Shown here in pieces: positions 8,175 through 17,497 of a DNA stretch of 50,435 bases (within the stretch, counting starts at the first letter, position 1; every line of letters starts with the position of its first letter). The stretch comes from SIAJ01 sp036266155 (lineage in GTDB: Bacteria; Planctomycetota; Planctomycetia; Gemmatales; Gemmataceae). Where the stretch lies: the NCBI GenBank assembly GCA_036266155.1, contig DATANR010000372.1, positions 1 through 50,435 on the forward strand. The letters are read 5' to 3'. Both the position numbers and the translations under genes were made by a program. Below the pieces are notes generated by a model. It was not told the DNA's origin. It saw nothing but the letters and a program-made list of their open reading frames with translations, and did not search any database.

Positions 8175-11062
8175 GTGTCCACAAAGCCCCCTTCACCGGT
8201 GACCGTTAATTTTCCCTTGGACACATCCGCCGGGTCGTTCTTGAGGACGATCAGTTCAGTCGGTCCAACGAGGATGTCCGCAGGCTCCGTTGGCGGTGAA
8301 TCCGGTTTTGTGCGCTGTAACACCGTCACCACCGCATTGCGCACGCCGTCGACGGCGTGGATGGCGTGATACAAATCGCTGAGAGCAATGCTTTGGCCGA
8401 ACTGAAGACGCTCGAACGCAAAGTAGCCGAGCGGCCCCCCGGGATTCGGATTGGGACTGAGAGCCGCCTGAACGCGGGCCAGCGTTGCCTGCCGCGGAAA
8501 GCGCTCGTCCACGACGATGCTCACGGCGGAATCGATATAGATTGGCGTCCCGTCCGTGACGCGCAACGGAACATTCGGATCGCGCCGGCGATCAATGAAG
8601 GCACGCAACCTGCCCGCAAAAGTTGATTGCTCGGCGAGCTTTGCCTGGTCGGAAAGTACGATCGTTAACAGCACGTGGGGCTGCGCGACGGCCTTCCTAG
8701 TCTTGGGATCGACCACCACCCACGCGGCGCTAGCCTTGGCGACGCCCGGGAAACTTAACGCGATATCGGCATAGTCGTGCACGCTGACGGCCTGGCCGAA
8801 CGTGCGCAAACTGCCCGGTGCATTGCCGCGAATCTGGTCGGGGCGTTCACGATCAAGCCCCCCCCGGGCCTGTTGCGGATTGGCCACCTTTTGCAGGCCG
8901 GGAATGTTGTCAAGCATTTGGGCGATTGCGTTGGGCGCGACGTTGCCATTGATGCCCATCCCTTTGCGATAGCGGGCGCGAACATTGTCTCGGCCCGACG
9001 GCGGTCTGGCGCCCGAGAGACCGTCGCCGAAGGTCACTGTGGTTTGCCCGGCTTCGTCCTCGCGCGTCGTGAACTCCTGGGCACTGGCGGCGCGCTCGAA
9101 AAGAGTCGGCGTCTCCTTCCATTGCACGCCGTTGACCGACACGCCCAATGTGCTTTTGACCGCGGTCGGTCCCTCCGCTTCGATCGAGGGCAAATAGGTC
9201 AATGGCTTTTTCTTGAGCGTGAATGACTGGAAGGCGCCGCCATTGCCGCTGCCCAGCACTTCATCCTTGACCGTTTCGCCCTGACTGGCGGCGACGACGT
9301 TCGCCAACAGCACGGTGCTGGCCCGCTCGTAGGTTTGCTGCAGCGCCGCCTTGAGAACGACGGTCGTCAGGTTGTGGTCCACTGAGACGACCGGCTTGGT
9401 TTTTATCTCGGCCTCTTCCGCGCTTGGCGTGGCGGCGACCTCAAGGGATATCGGATCAAGAATGCGTTTGCCTCGCAGCACGACCTTTTGTCCTTGGGCC
9501 AGCGCTGGAAATTGCCCGGCCAGGATCAGCGTGTCGCCCGCCATCGTGCGAGGCAGCGGCAGGTCGTCTTGAAGGGTCAGGCGTTCGGAAGCGGCCAGGA
9601 TAACGGTAGTGCGAAGGGGATAAGCCCCGGCGGTAAGGTCCTCGTCGAGCTTTAACTGAGTGACTTTGGCGGTCATCGCGTAATCGGAGAGGGTTGCCGA
9701 GTTTGCCCCAACAACGCGAACAACTTCCTTGTTGGGGAGAAGCACGGCCCATACTGGTTTGTCTTCGGTGGCTTTGACTTCAGCGTAGGTTGTGTCAAGA
9801 TTGAGTGTTTTGGTAGCGCTGTCCGGAAACATCGATCGTTTTGGCTTTGGAGGTGGCGTTGGTAACGGTATTGGCAAGTCCCAATAGTCCGGAAACGGCA
9901 CATCTTTGAACCCGCCACCGCGATTGGTTAACGTGGGCGACAGCATATGCCAGTTGGGCGCATCGTTCCCAAACGCATTTGCTTTCACTCGGAACGCAAA
10001 GAGTTCGGCCTCGCGATCGTAGCTGAAGAGCGGGTCGGTCTCCGTCCAGTAAATCGTTGTGGTATCCGTGGCCTTGTCGACCCGAACAGAATCCAATTGC
10101 CGCGGTGTTCGACGCTGCTGTCCCTTGTCAACGATCAACACATAATCGCCGGCCGCTAGCCGTGTCTTTGTCCCCTTGAGCACGACCGGACGGACCTTGG
10201 GCGGCAACACGAGGCGACTTTCGAAGCTGGCGGCCGGTGATTGGTTCTCAAGTTCGGCGCGGCTTGCCGTGGCTTTGAGCATTGCCAACGTCACGACGGC
10301 GGCACCTCCGAAGAAGCTCTCGGACAGCGCATTCTTCAACTGCGCTAGGGGACCATTCATGAACGATTGCAAATGAATCGCGCCCGATGATCCGAAGACT
10401 TCCGTTGCCGCGCTGGAAGTCTCGGCCGACGCTGTCGGGCCGACCGCAACTGCCTGGTAGTCCTCCAGCTTCGCGAACTGATTCGTCGGCGCCGTCGTGG
10501 AAATTGGGATGGCGCTGTGCAAGCCAAGAGCCGCGAGTGAAGCGTCGGTCTCGAAGACAGCGGGATCTTGCCCAGGGGTCGGCTTATTGCCTGCGCGGAA
10601 CCCAGCGGGGATCAGGATCGATTTGTTCTTCTCAACTGTGAACGCCAGCAAGGCACTCGCGCCAGCGCCAGGGTTGGGGCGATAGTCGATTAGCCGGCAC
10701 AGACGCAAGAGTGAATCGCGCTGCGTCGCCGTCTGCAAGAAGGCCTCGTTGGCGATGCGCTCCTGGTAAAACGTCAGCACGTCGGCCAGGTACGCCCACA
10801 GTTCCACGAACATCGTTTGATAATCGCCCTCTGGCTTGTCGGTGCGAATCGCGGCAGCGCCCTGCTTGACCTGCGTGCCTTGAGTCAAGGCGTCAAGCAT
10901 CGCCCGGCGAAACGAGGTGAACGTGCCAATGCGATAGCGAATCGAAGGTTGACCCGGTGGGTTCTCGATCGACAGCGGCACGGCTGGCGGTAGCGCAGTT
11001 GCGGCGCAGCAATTCGGCGCTTGCTCCGCGAAACATTGGCATAGTTCCTTGGACGGCGTCAT
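8171..11062 (-). CDS. Baseplate J/gp6-like protein (second copy, Afp11/Pvc11-like)
   Basis: 963 residues. The stretch FVELWAYLADVLTFYQERIANEAFLQTATQRDSLLRLCRLIDYRPNP lies near residues 85-131 and is the hallmark of baseplate J/gp47/gp6-type wedge proteins; further on come FTTREDEAGQTTVTFGDGLSG and VRARYRKGMGINGNVAPN, conserved in the same family. The N-terminus has a Cys-rich start (CQCFAEQAPNCC) before the domain. It overlaps the preceding baseplate J gene and the following gpI-like gene by 4 nt each. Two J-type genes in tandem are normal for eCIS clusters. Wedge proteins of this type link the sheath-side baseplate ring to the hub. Subunit role is from the family; nothing unusual is seen apart from the long central insertion (about residues 330-560). 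Confidence 0.88.
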   Translation of the reverse strand: MTPSKELCQCFAEQAPNCCAATALPPAVPLSIENPPGQPSIRYRIGTFTSFRRAMLDALTQGTQVKQGAAAIRTDKPEGDYQTMFVELWAYLADVLTFYQERIANEAFLQTATQRDSLLRLCRLIDYRPNPGAGASALLAFTVEKNKSILIPAGFRAGNKPTPGQDPAVFETDASLAALGLHSAIPISTTAPTNQFAKLEDYQAVAVGPTASAETSSAATEVFGSSGAIHLQSFMNGPLAQLKNALSESFFGGAAVVTLAMLKATASRAELENQSPAASFESRLVLPPKVRPVVLKGTKTRLAAGDYVLIVDKGQQRRTPRQLDSVRVDKATDTTTIYWTETDPLFSYDREAELFAFRVKANAFGNDAPNWHMLSPTLTNRGGGFKDVPFPDYWDLPIPLPTPPPKPKRSMFPDSATKTLNLDTTYAEVKATEDKPVWAVLLPNKEVVRVVGANSATLSDYAMTAKVTQLKLDEDLTAGAYPLRTTVILAASERLTLQDDLPLPRTMAGDTLILAGQFPALAQGQKVVLRGKRILDPISLEVAATPSAEEAEIKTKPVVSVDHNLTTVVLKAALQQTYERASTVLLANVVAASQGETVKDEVLGSGNGGAFQSFTLKKKPLTYLPSIEAEGPTAVKSTLGVSVNGVQWKETPTLFERAASAQEFTTREDEAGQTTVTFGDGLSGARPPSGRDNVRARYRKGMGINGNVAPNAIAQMLDNIPGLQKVANPQQARGGLDRERPDQIRGNAPGSLRTFGQAVSVHDYADIALSFPGVAKASAAWVVVDPKTRKAVAQPHVLLTIVLSDQAKLAEQSTFAGRLRAFIDRRRDPNVPLRVTDGTPIYIDSAVSIVVDERFPRQATLARVQAALSPNPNPGGPLGYFAFERLQFGQSIALSDLYHAIHAVDGVRNAVVTVLQRTKPDSPPTEPADILVGPTELIVLKNDPADVSKGKLTVTGEGGFVDT

Positions 11063-13626
11063 CGGCCGACCCCCTTTGCCTTGACGACCACGGTGCCGTT
11101 CTCTGGGAAGTTGCGATCGTTATCGAGGCGGACGATCTCGTCCGGCCCCACGGCGAGAAATCCCTGCTTTAGGTTGGCCTCAGTTTGCGCCTGGAAATTC
11201 GCGGCGCGGTAACGGCACAACCGGGTGATGTGCGACGCGCTCACCCCCGGAACACCGGCGACGGCATCGAAAATCCGGCTGACGTACAGACTTTGACCGA
11301 AGCTGAAGTTGTCAGGATGAAATAACTTCGTCTCGCCCAGGAGAGCGCGAACCTCTCGTTCGACGTCGTCCGGCCGGAAGCCGGGCTTTACGCAAATGTC
11401 GATGGCGAGCTCGACGGCGACAAAGTTGGGCTCGTCGATGATTTCGAGATCGTAGCCCGCCAACCGGCGCGCATCGAGAAAGGCGAGCAGATCCTTCTCC
11501 TGGTCCAAAGGAAGCTTGGCGGCGCCGAACGGGTCGACAGCCAGGAGGGCGGTGAGCCAGCTTCCGGTCCAGCGGAAGGCGGCGCGAGCGCGCTGGATCG
11601 GCTGGGTGTCGGCAGCATCGCGGTAGCCCTCCACGGCCGCCTGGTAGTCGGCCGCGGTAAGCGTGACAAGCGGCTTCTTGAAGGTCGCCGGCGCGAAACG
11701 GCGCGCGTGATCGCTTGATTCCAGATCGCGGCCGCCAATGGCAGGCACCGGATTCGTCACCGCCTGGATGCCAAGCGGCCCGGTCCCTGCCAGCGTCTGA
11801 ATTTGCACAAGTGTATCGGCGGAGACATTGCCCACGACGCCGCCGCCGACACGATACCGTGCTGTGATCGGCGCGGGATACTGCGGCCGCGCGCCAAAGC
11901 CGGAATCTTTCTTGCCGAAGCGAACGGTAGCGTCCCCCGCGTCGTCAATTTCGACGCGGAAGTGCGGGGCATTCGGGCCGCTGTCGAGCAGCGTCGGTCT
12001 TTCCTGCCACGGTGTAGCATCGACCGTCACCGTCAGCGTGCTGATGCCGCGCGGCTGCCTGCGCGGCAGCGAATCCGGCGCAATGATTGGAGGCGGAAGC
12101 GAGGGCGTATTGGGATGCAAGTAAGCCAGCGGCGCGCGGCTCAACCTCAGGCCGCGACTGAGTCGTTTTTCGTAATCGTCTTCCGGTAGCTCCTGCCGGT
12201 CATCCGGGACCGTCAGGAGCTTTTCTTCCTCGATCGTCTCGCCATGGGTCGCCGGCGCCAGGTTGCCGCGAACCACGAGGCGCGGCAATGTCTGGACGAT
12301 CAGGGTCTCAAGCACGTTTTGACCGCACGATTCGGTCCAGTGGAGAAACAAAACGCCGCCATCGACTTTTAATTTCTCAAGCAAGACCTTTTTCCCGTCG
12401 CTCCTGATATCGGAATTCGGTGTCACCGTCAGGATCACCTCCGTGAATTGAACCCAATCAGTCGTGATGCCAACGCAGATCGTCGAGTTGCACGGGATCA
12501 CCTTCCGGAGCAGGCCGATCTTGGTGCCGGTGCGAAACGCCCGCACGCAGTACGTGTGCCGGAGCGGAGTCCGTTCGGACCAGCCGATGAGCGTAGTGTC
12601 TGTCTCACGGGAAACGGACGTTATCTCGACGATATCGCGCTGCCCCTCGCCGTCGTCCAGAAGGACGTGGTTGCCCGTCTGCAAATAGGGGTAATTTCCG
12701 CCCAGCGTTAGGCTCAAAGCGTCGCTTGGCAGACAGCAGTCGACATCGCCCCCCGTGTAGACGGGCATCTCGTTGTGTTCTGGACGAAGTGTAACGTCGC
12801 CATGCGGCTCGAAGACGATGACCTGTTCATTCTCGCGCCCTGGCTTGTTGCATACCCGCAGGCTCGGATTGAGAGACTGCGCCCTTTCGACTTTGAACTG
12901 TAGCCAAGTGTAGGCCGACGCTCCCTGGTCCATCTCGTAGCCGATGAGCGCCAGATGGCCGGCCACGGAGCGGCGCTGCCCCGCGGTCTCCAGAAAGGCC
13001 TCGTTGGCGACCCGGTCCTGCATGTAGCTGAGCGTGTCGGCCGTGTACGCGAAGAGTTCCAGCAACATCATGCCGAGGTCGGCCTCGTTGCGTTCCGTCC
13101 ACTCGGGCATCCGCGTCGGAATGAATTCAAGCAGCGCCTGGCGAAAGCTCGCGTAATCCTTGACGAGATAGTCGATCGCCACGGCCAGTTCCGGCGGGGC
13201 ATCGGCATCGGTCTTCACCGGTCCGCAGTCGAAGGGGTCGTCGCACGCAAGCCGGAATCGCAGTTTGTGGCTGGCGAATGCGGGATCGATGATGGTATCC
13301 GAGAGGTTCACCGTGAGCGTGTAAATCGAGAAGTCGCCAATTTGGTTAAGAGTCAAAACGACTTGCCGGTCGGACGTTTTCGAAAGATCCGCGCGAAGAA
13401 TGCGTGGAAAGATGCGCTGGCCCCCGGTCAAGCTGTAGGAACTCGCCTGGAGCAGTGGGTCCGTGTCCGGCGTGATGGACCGATTGAACGTGACTACGAG
13501 GTATTTCTCGCGCTCAGAGTCGGAGTCTCCCAGCCCGACCGCAAGGCGCACAATGCCTTGCGCCTTGTCCGCCAGGACGGCGGGCGCGCAATGAAGGCTC
13601 GGGCTTTTCGGGTTGTTGGCGATCAT
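11059..13626 (-). CDS. Baseplate J/gp6-like protein (first copy)
   Basis: 855 residues from the ATG at 13626, which I prefer because it lies 4 nt after the stop of the gp25-like gene; an upstream in-frame ATG at 13692 would overlap that gene by 62 nt. Conserved core: DYLVKDYASFRQALLEFIPT, followed by EADLGMMLLELFAYTADTLSYMQDRVANEAFLETA, the classic J/gp6 wedge signature. The later stretch FGARPQYPAPITARYRVGGGVVGNV corresponds to the conserved Gly-rich segment seen also in the second copy. The C-terminal part (AVEGYRDAADTQ, FSFGQSLYVSRIFDAVAGVPGV) is the typical end domain of this family. Part of the baseplate wedge. The 3' end overlaps the next gene by 4 nt. Confidence 0.88.
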   Translation of the reverse strand: MIANNPKSPSLHCAPAVLADKAQGIVRLAVGLGDSDSEREKYLVVTFNRSITPDTDPLLQASSYSLTGGQRIFPRILRADLSKTSDRQVVLTLNQIGDFSIYTLTVNLSDTIIDPAFASHKLRFRLACDDPFDCGPVKTDADAPPELAVAIDYLVKDYASFRQALLEFIPTRMPEWTERNEADLGMMLLELFAYTADTLSYMQDRVANEAFLETAGQRRSVAGHLALIGYEMDQGASAYTWLQFKVERAQSLNPSLRVCNKPGRENEQVIVFEPHGDVTLRPEHNEMPVYTGGDVDCCLPSDALSLTLGGNYPYLQTGNHVLLDDGEGQRDIVEITSVSRETDTTLIGWSERTPLRHTYCVRAFRTGTKIGLLRKVIPCNSTICVGITTDWVQFTEVILTVTPNSDIRSDGKKVLLEKLKVDGGVLFLHWTESCGQNVLETLIVQTLPRLVVRGNLAPATHGETIEEEKLLTVPDDRQELPEDDYEKRLSRGLRLSRAPLAYLHPNTPSLPPPIIAPDSLPRRQPRGISTLTVTVDATPWQERPTLLDSGPNAPHFRVEIDDAGDATVRFGKKDSGFGARPQYPAPITARYRVGGGVVGNVSADTLVQIQTLAGTGPLGIQAVTNPVPAIGGRDLESSDHARRFAPATFKKPLVTLTAADYQAAVEGYRDAADTQPIQRARAAFRWTGSWLTALLAVDPFGAAKLPLDQEKDLLAFLDARRLAGYDLEIIDEPNFVAVELAIDICVKPGFRPDDVEREVRALLGETKLFHPDNFSFGQSLYVSRIFDAVAGVPGVSASHITRLCRYRAANFQAQTEANLKQGFLAVGPDEIVRLDNDRNFPENGTVVVKAKGVGR

Positions 13627-13630
13627 ACGC

Positions 13631-14032
13631 TCACGCTTGCACTTGGAGCCGCTGGCGTTGGCGAGTGTTCTTAACCACGTAAACGATTTCAATCGTGACG
13701 GTTTCTTCGAGTCCTGGTTCGCTCGTTACTTGAACCTGCTCGACGTCGATCCGGTCGTTGAGCCAGCGCTGCAAATTCGTGCTGACCAGGAACTGCACGC
13801 TCGCCCTCATCGCGTCACTCGAAGGCTCGAAGACCAACCGTTGGATGCCGACGCCAAACTCCGGGAGGTTGACGCGCTCGCCCGGACTGGTGAACAGCAC
13901 CTGCAAGATCAGGTCACGCAAGTGGTCGTCCGCCGTCGTCGTGGCGGGTCGGCCGTTGCCAACGACGGAATACGGATAGTCCAGGTAGCGCGGCACACGT
14001 GCATCGGTGGCGATCAGGTCGGGCATGTTCAT
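13631..14032 (-). CDS. GPW/gp25-like baseplate wedge protein (Afp9/Pvc9-like)
   Basis: 133 residues, the usual length for gp25-like proteins. The key block DHLRDLILQVLFTSPGERVNLPEFGVGIQRLVFEP (split here around residues 35-70) contains the PGER and PEFG motifs of the family. gp25 homologues sit at the sheath-baseplate junction and are among the most conserved parts of contractile systems. It is followed after 4 nt by the first baseplate J gene and preceded after 3 nt by a small unknown gene, the normal neighbourhood for this component. Confidence 0.92.
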   Translation of the reverse strand: MNMPDLIATDARVPRYLDYPYSVVGNGRPATTTADDHLRDLILQVLFTSPGERVNLPEFGVGIQRLVFEPSSDAMRASVQFLVSTNLQRWLNDRIDVEQVQVTSEPGLEETVTIEIVYVVKNTRQRQRLQVQA

Positions 14033-14035
14033 TGC

Positions 14036-14332
14036 TCAGGGCGGGGGGAGGTTTGCATTGATGTTCAAATGGACAACCTTAAAGGTGCTCCTGCCCGGTG
14101 GCGGGCCAGGCAACGCTGTCGGCAGTTCATGGGCGACATTCAAAATAAACTCGTCCTCGTGTTTCTTGAGAAACTCCAAGAGCCCAAGGGCGATCGCCCG
14201 AAATAACACTTCGGAATCCTTTGGATCGCCGCCAGTTGGCAGGTCTGTTCCTTTGATTTCCTTCCATACCTTCGGTAATGCAAGCTGCATGGATTTTCCC
14301 AACTCCGTCGGATCAAGCGCCATCTTGTTCAC
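14036..14332 (-). CDS. Small uncharacterised eCIS-cluster protein
   Basis: 98 residues from the ATG at 14332 (a second possible start is at 14323). No family recognised. The middle part (DSEVLFRAIALGLLEFLKKHEDEFILNV) looks like an amphipathic helix; the end is proline-rich. It lies between the spike gene and the gp25 gene with gaps of only 3 nt on each side, so it is translated with the baseplate genes and is probably a small structural or assembly component. It could be the counterpart of a PAAR-like or Afp10-position protein by location, but I see no PAAR-like motif. Confidence 0.7.
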   Translation of the reverse strand: MNKMALDPTELGKSMQLALPKVWKEIKGTDLPTGGDPKDSEVLFRAIALGLLEFLKKHEDEFILNVAHELPTALPGPPPGRSTFKVVHLNINANLPPP

Positions 14333-14335
14333 CTC

Positions 14336-15037
14336 TCAACCGGTTTTCACCTTCACCGACAGCAGCGCCGGCGTCGCCGGCGGCATCGGCGGCACGGGCG
14401 GGGCGGGCGTTACCGGCAACACGCCAGCCGCCAATTCGCCGGGGTGCATATGCGTTTGATAAATCTGCACCATCTGATTCAGGTACTGCAGCAGGTTGTC
14501 GCCAAACACCACCGGGTGCGTCGCGTTCTCCACCAATTCGATCTGCGGCGCCTCGACCACGATCTTGAGCGCCGTCCCCGCGCTAATCTTGACCACACCC
14601 GCATCCATCGTGACGCTGTTGCCGTTCGTGTCCGTGATCTCGATGCTGCCGGCGTCGTCATCCAGCACAATCTTGTGAGCACTCTTGGTCTTGAAGACCT
14701 TCTGGCCCGGCGTGGCTGATTCGGGGATGGCGCCACTGGTGTACCACGTTCCGGTCCAGATCGGATAACTCAACTCGCCTCCTTCGAATTCGATCCACAC
14801 GCCCGCGCCCACATCGGGGACGGCAAAGAGTCCCTGCTCCGTGGCCCCGCCATACGCAAAAGCGGGAAGGGCCCAACCGGTCTCCTTGTCGCCCAGCAGC
14901 CGCGGCACCGTCGCCTTGACTCGTCCAAGGTTGTCGGGATCGTCATTGTCGGTCACCCGGCCTCGGTATTTGCCGTGGTAACGTCCCTCAACGCGCTCGA
15001 TCAATCGTGCGACAATGTCCTCGATCGGCATTGTCAT
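14336..15037 (-). CDS. Baseplate assembly protein V / gp5-like spike (Afp8 C-terminal part)
   Basis: 233 residues. The start carries GKYRGRVTDNDDPDNLGRVKATVP, the typical OB-fold entry of gpV/gp5/VgrG spike proteins, followed by PDVGAGVWIEFEGGELSYPIWTGTWY, another conserved OB segment. After it comes HKIVLDDDAGSIEITDTNGN, the start of a short beta-helical needle, and a Pro/Val-rich C-terminus. The hub domain (gp27-like) is encoded separately by the gene just upstream, so the VgrG/Afp8 function is split over two genes. The spike forms the membrane-piercing tip of the tube. Spacing to neighbours is 3 nt on both sides. Confidence 0.9.
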   Translation of the reverse strand: MTMPIEDIVARLIERVEGRYHGKYRGRVTDNDDPDNLGRVKATVPRLLGDKETGWALPAFAYGGATEQGLFAVPDVGAGVWIEFEGGELSYPIWTGTWYTSGAIPESATPGQKVFKTKSAHKIVLDDDAGSIEITDTNGNSVTMDAGVVKISAGTALKIVVEAPQIELVENATHPVVFGDNLLQYLNQMVQIYQTHMHPGELAAGVLPVTPAPPVPPMPPATPALLSVKVKTG

Positions 15038-15040
15038 TGC

Positions 15041-16264
15041 TCAAACTCCGGGAATCGACACGGACAAGCCACCGCCGCCACCGAACGATTCACTCCCGTC
15101 CAGATCACGCGCGTTCCGTACCGCCTCAAATTTTTGCGTATAGGCGCCGTCGTCGCTCAACTCATGGACGACGCGCGTCACATAGTATTTTCCGCTGTAG
15201 GGCTTTCCTGCCCCCTTGATCATCACGAGCCGTCGCGGCCGCAGCACCGTCTGATACGCCTCGCTATTGATTTCGCCCTGTCCGACGATGCACCAGCCCG
15301 CGTCGTCGCGCACGGCCTGAGCCAACGTCTTGAGCTCGGTCGGGTCGCTCGTCGGTGGGCCGAGCAAGAGCATCTGCGCCAGCGCATCTTGCGGCGTTAC
15401 CAAGCCGCCCAGGGCGCCGGCGACGAGGTCCTTCAAGTCTTGCGCGCCCAGCTTCGCGCGTTTCATGTGTCCAGCCTGTGCGGTGTTGGGCTCGTTCGAC
15501 TTGACGTCGATCTGCTGCATCTTGACGCTGAGGGGTCGCTGACCGTTGAGCCGCACCGAAAAACTGCGCAGGTTGCTCTCCTCGTCGCCGAACTGGATCG
15601 CCAGGTCGGGCTGCGGCGCGCCGTCGAGTTGCGGCGGGCGGAAGAACGCGGTGACTTCGCCGCTGTCCTGGTCGGTCTCGAAATAGAATTCGGCGCCGTT
15701 GCGCTGAGCAAGCTCGCGGATGAACTGAATATCGGTCCCGCGCTGTGTGATGGTCGTGTCGTTCTCCGCATGGGTCGTTTCCGTCGCGTCGATCTTCGTC
15801 TGCACGCCGTAACCAGCGATGATTTGCTTCACAATGTCGCTGTCCGCCAAGTTGGGCCAGGTTGCGATTTTCTCTTCCAGACTCATCAATACGCTTGTAT
15901 CGAGCGCCTGCACGTCGATGGCGCCCTCCGCTGCATGACATTCGAATGAGGGGGCGACGGCGGTGATGTAGCCCTCAAACACCGGCGCCGGCTGGTCGTT
16001 CCCCCCAGTCAAACCTCCCAGCGCGCCGGCCAAACCCTGTCCCGACGTGAAGCCGATCGACACCTTGATCTTCTGGAACAGATTGAGGCGATCGTCCTCC
16101 AACAGAGTCCAGACACCGTCGTCCTGCAGCGCGATGCGCAAGCGCAATCGTAGCGAGCCGGCCGCGTCGGTGTTCTCCGTCGCGGTCAGCGACAGGACGG
16201 CGCTGTAAAAGTCCTCAGTGACCGCCTCGCCGCCGAGTTCGATCTGATAGGATTGGTCGGCCAT
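15041..16264 (-). CDS. Late control D / gp27-like hub protein (VgrG N-terminal part)
   Basis: 407 residues. The middle (SDIVKQIIAGYGVQTKIDAT, then TTITQRGTDIQFIRELAQRNGAEFYFE) is the signature of the phage late-control gene D / gp27 hub family. The N-terminal part (VFEGYITAVAPSFE) is also typical. The C-terminal 70 residues (GAGKPYSGKYYVTRVVHELSDDGAYTQKFEAVRNA) match the usual end of this family. It forms the trimeric hub between tube and spike. It lies 3 nt before the spike gene and 2 nt after the LysM gene. Confidence 0.9.
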   Translation of the reverse strand: MADQSYQIELGGEAVTEDFYSAVLSLTATENTDAAGSLRLRLRIALQDDGVWTLLEDDRLNLFQKIKVSIGFTSGQGLAGALGGLTGGNDQPAPVFEGYITAVAPSFECHAAEGAIDVQALDTSVLMSLEEKIATWPNLADSDIVKQIIAGYGVQTKIDATETTHAENDTTITQRGTDIQFIRELAQRNGAEFYFETDQDSGEVTAFFRPPQLDGAPQPDLAIQFGDEESNLRSFSVRLNGQRPLSVKMQQIDVKSNEPNTAQAGHMKRAKLGAQDLKDLVAGALGGLVTPQDALAQMLLLGPPTSDPTELKTLAQAVRDDAGWCIVGQGEINSEAYQTVLRPRRLVMIKGAGKPYSGKYYVTRVVHELSDDGAYTQKFEAVRNARDLDGSESFGGGGGLSVSIPGV

Positions 16265-16266
16265 GC

Positions 16267-16548
16267 TCAGGTCATCCGATCCGGCGGAATGCGCAATTGC
16301 CGCCCTGGTTCTAAGAGGTCCTCCGGGTCCATTTCGGTGTTGGCGTCAGCAATGAGCCAGAACTTTTCCGGATTGCGGTAAAAGTTGAACGCCAGGATGT
16401 CGAGCCGCTCACCACTCTTGAACGTGTGCAAGAACCCGGCCGACGTCGGCGGAATGAGCCGAATCCTGAGGGTCTTGAACTTTCGACCAACCGCGTCGGT
16501 CACCTCGACGGCCCCGGTCTTTTCGTAACGACTGCCCTTGGTAATCAT
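16267..16548 (-). CDS. LysM-domain tail protein (Afp7/gpX-like)
   Basis: 93 residues. The second half (FKSGERLDILAFNFYRNPEK, then FWLIADANTEMDPEDLLEPG and RQLRIP) is a LysM-like domain as found in tail protein X and Afp7/Pvc7-type proteins. The N-terminus (YEKTGAVEVTDAVGRKFKTLRIR) is a short strand-rich lead-in. In many contractile systems this protein helps join the tube start to the hub. It directly precedes the hub gene. Confidence 0.85.
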   Translation of the reverse strand: MITKGSRYEKTGAVEVTDAVGRKFKTLRIRLIPPTSAGFLHTFKSGERLDILAFNFYRNPEKFWLIADANTEMDPEDLLEPGRQLRIPPDRMT

Positions 16549-16568
16549 GTCATTTCCTTTTCTGTAAC

Positions 16569-17222
16569 TCAGAATGGCAGCGACACCGTCGCGCTAACGC
16601 CAAATTCGACCGCATTGGCCAGGTTCAATGCTGCCATGACTTGTTTCACTCCCAGGCTGTACTTGTAGGCGCCAATTGCCAACGACTTGTCGCCGAGTTG
16701 ATTGGGCGTGAGCACCTGTAGGTTGACGGCAACTTCAGCTCGAATGGGGACGAGTAGCGGCGAATACTCCGTTTCGGTGATACTCAGGCTCGTGATCGTA
16801 ACTGGAAAAAGCCGAAACGGGCCCCAGAAGAACAGCGTGGTATCCAGTGACTCCGGCGGATGTTTGTGCGTCTTCGGTCCGCCGCCCAAGCTGATCAAAT
16901 CGAGTGAGAGCGGGCTCTTCGGGATCATCAACATTTCCAAGGCGGAAAGCGTTGGCAAAATCCCGCTCGAGATTGCCAGGGGATTTCCTTTCGCCAGTTG
17001 GTCAGTCGCGTCAATGCGTAGCGTGAAGTTCATCGTCTCGCTGGGCTGGGCAAACTGCTTTCCGGCGTCCCGCTTCCCTGCGCCATCATTCAATTTGGGC
17101 GGCTGAACCATCGTGGGGGTGCGCGCCACCTTCACAGGATTGAATTGGAACACGATGATATTCGGCAGCGCCCCGAGTAGCCCGGCACCAAGGTTAATGA
17201 ACGCGCCTTTCAACGTAGCCAT
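16569..17222 (-). CDS. CIS tube-initiation protein (CIS_tube family)
   Basis: 217 residues. The N-terminus (PNIIVFQFNPVKVARTPTM) contains the FQFNP motif characteristic of the contractile-injection-system tube protein N-terminal family, followed by PSETMNFTLRIDATDQL and LSALEMLM, also typical. The end (YSPLLVPIRAEVAVNLQVLT) is a conserved strand pair. In related clusters this protein and the LysM domain may be on one chain or on two neighbouring genes; here they are separate. It probably forms the first tube ring on the hub. Confidence 0.82.
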   Translation of the reverse strand: MATLKGAFINLGAGLLGALPNIIVFQFNPVKVARTPTMVQPPKLNDGAGKRDAGKQFAQPSETMNFTLRIDATDQLAKGNPLAISSGILPTLSALEMLMIPKSPLSLDLISLGGGPKTHKHPPESLDTTLFFWGPFRLFPVTITSLSITETEYSPLLVPIRAEVAVNLQVLTPNQLGDKSLAIGAYKYSLGVKQVMAALNLANAVEFGVSATVSLPF

Positions 17223-17231
17223 GCGAGGCTC

Positions 17232-17492
17232 CTACGCTTTCAGTTGCAATGCCAACGCTTCGAGAATCGCCGCGGCCATCTGATCCGCTGCTTCTTCATT
17301 GCTCATCGCCCCGAGCCGAAGCTGAATCGGCGCGACCGCCAAACTTTCAAGGTCGCCCGTGTCGGTCAGATGCATCGGCAAGCGCTCGGCCGTCAGGTCG
17401 AGGGCGCGGCGCGTGATGGCCTCGACGCGGTGCTCGTGGCCGGCGGCGACTTGAAAATTCATGCGCAGATTGTCTACCCGTAATTCAGACAT
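17232..17492 (-). CDS. Small uncharacterised eCIS-cluster protein
   Basis: 86 residues from the ATG at 17492 (SELRVDNLRMNFQ), which lies 5 nt after the stop of the DUF4157 gene; an earlier in-frame start at 17519 would overlap that gene. No family recognised. The sequence is strand-rich at the start and ends in an Ala-rich helix (NEEAADQMAAAILEALALQL). Its place between the DUF4157 gene and the tube-initiation gene, on the same strand with short gaps, suggests a small structural or adaptor component. Confidence 0.65.
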   Translation of the reverse strand: MSELRVDNLRMNFQVAAGHEHRVEAITRRALDLTAERLPMHLTDTGDLESLAVAPIQLRLGAMSNEEAADQMAAAILEALALQLKA

Positions 17493-17497
17493 CCCAA

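Noticed and set aside
7152..8369. 405-codon plus-strand frame opposite the gpI-like gene
   Set aside because: Arg-rich shadow of a real gene on the other strand without recognisable domains.
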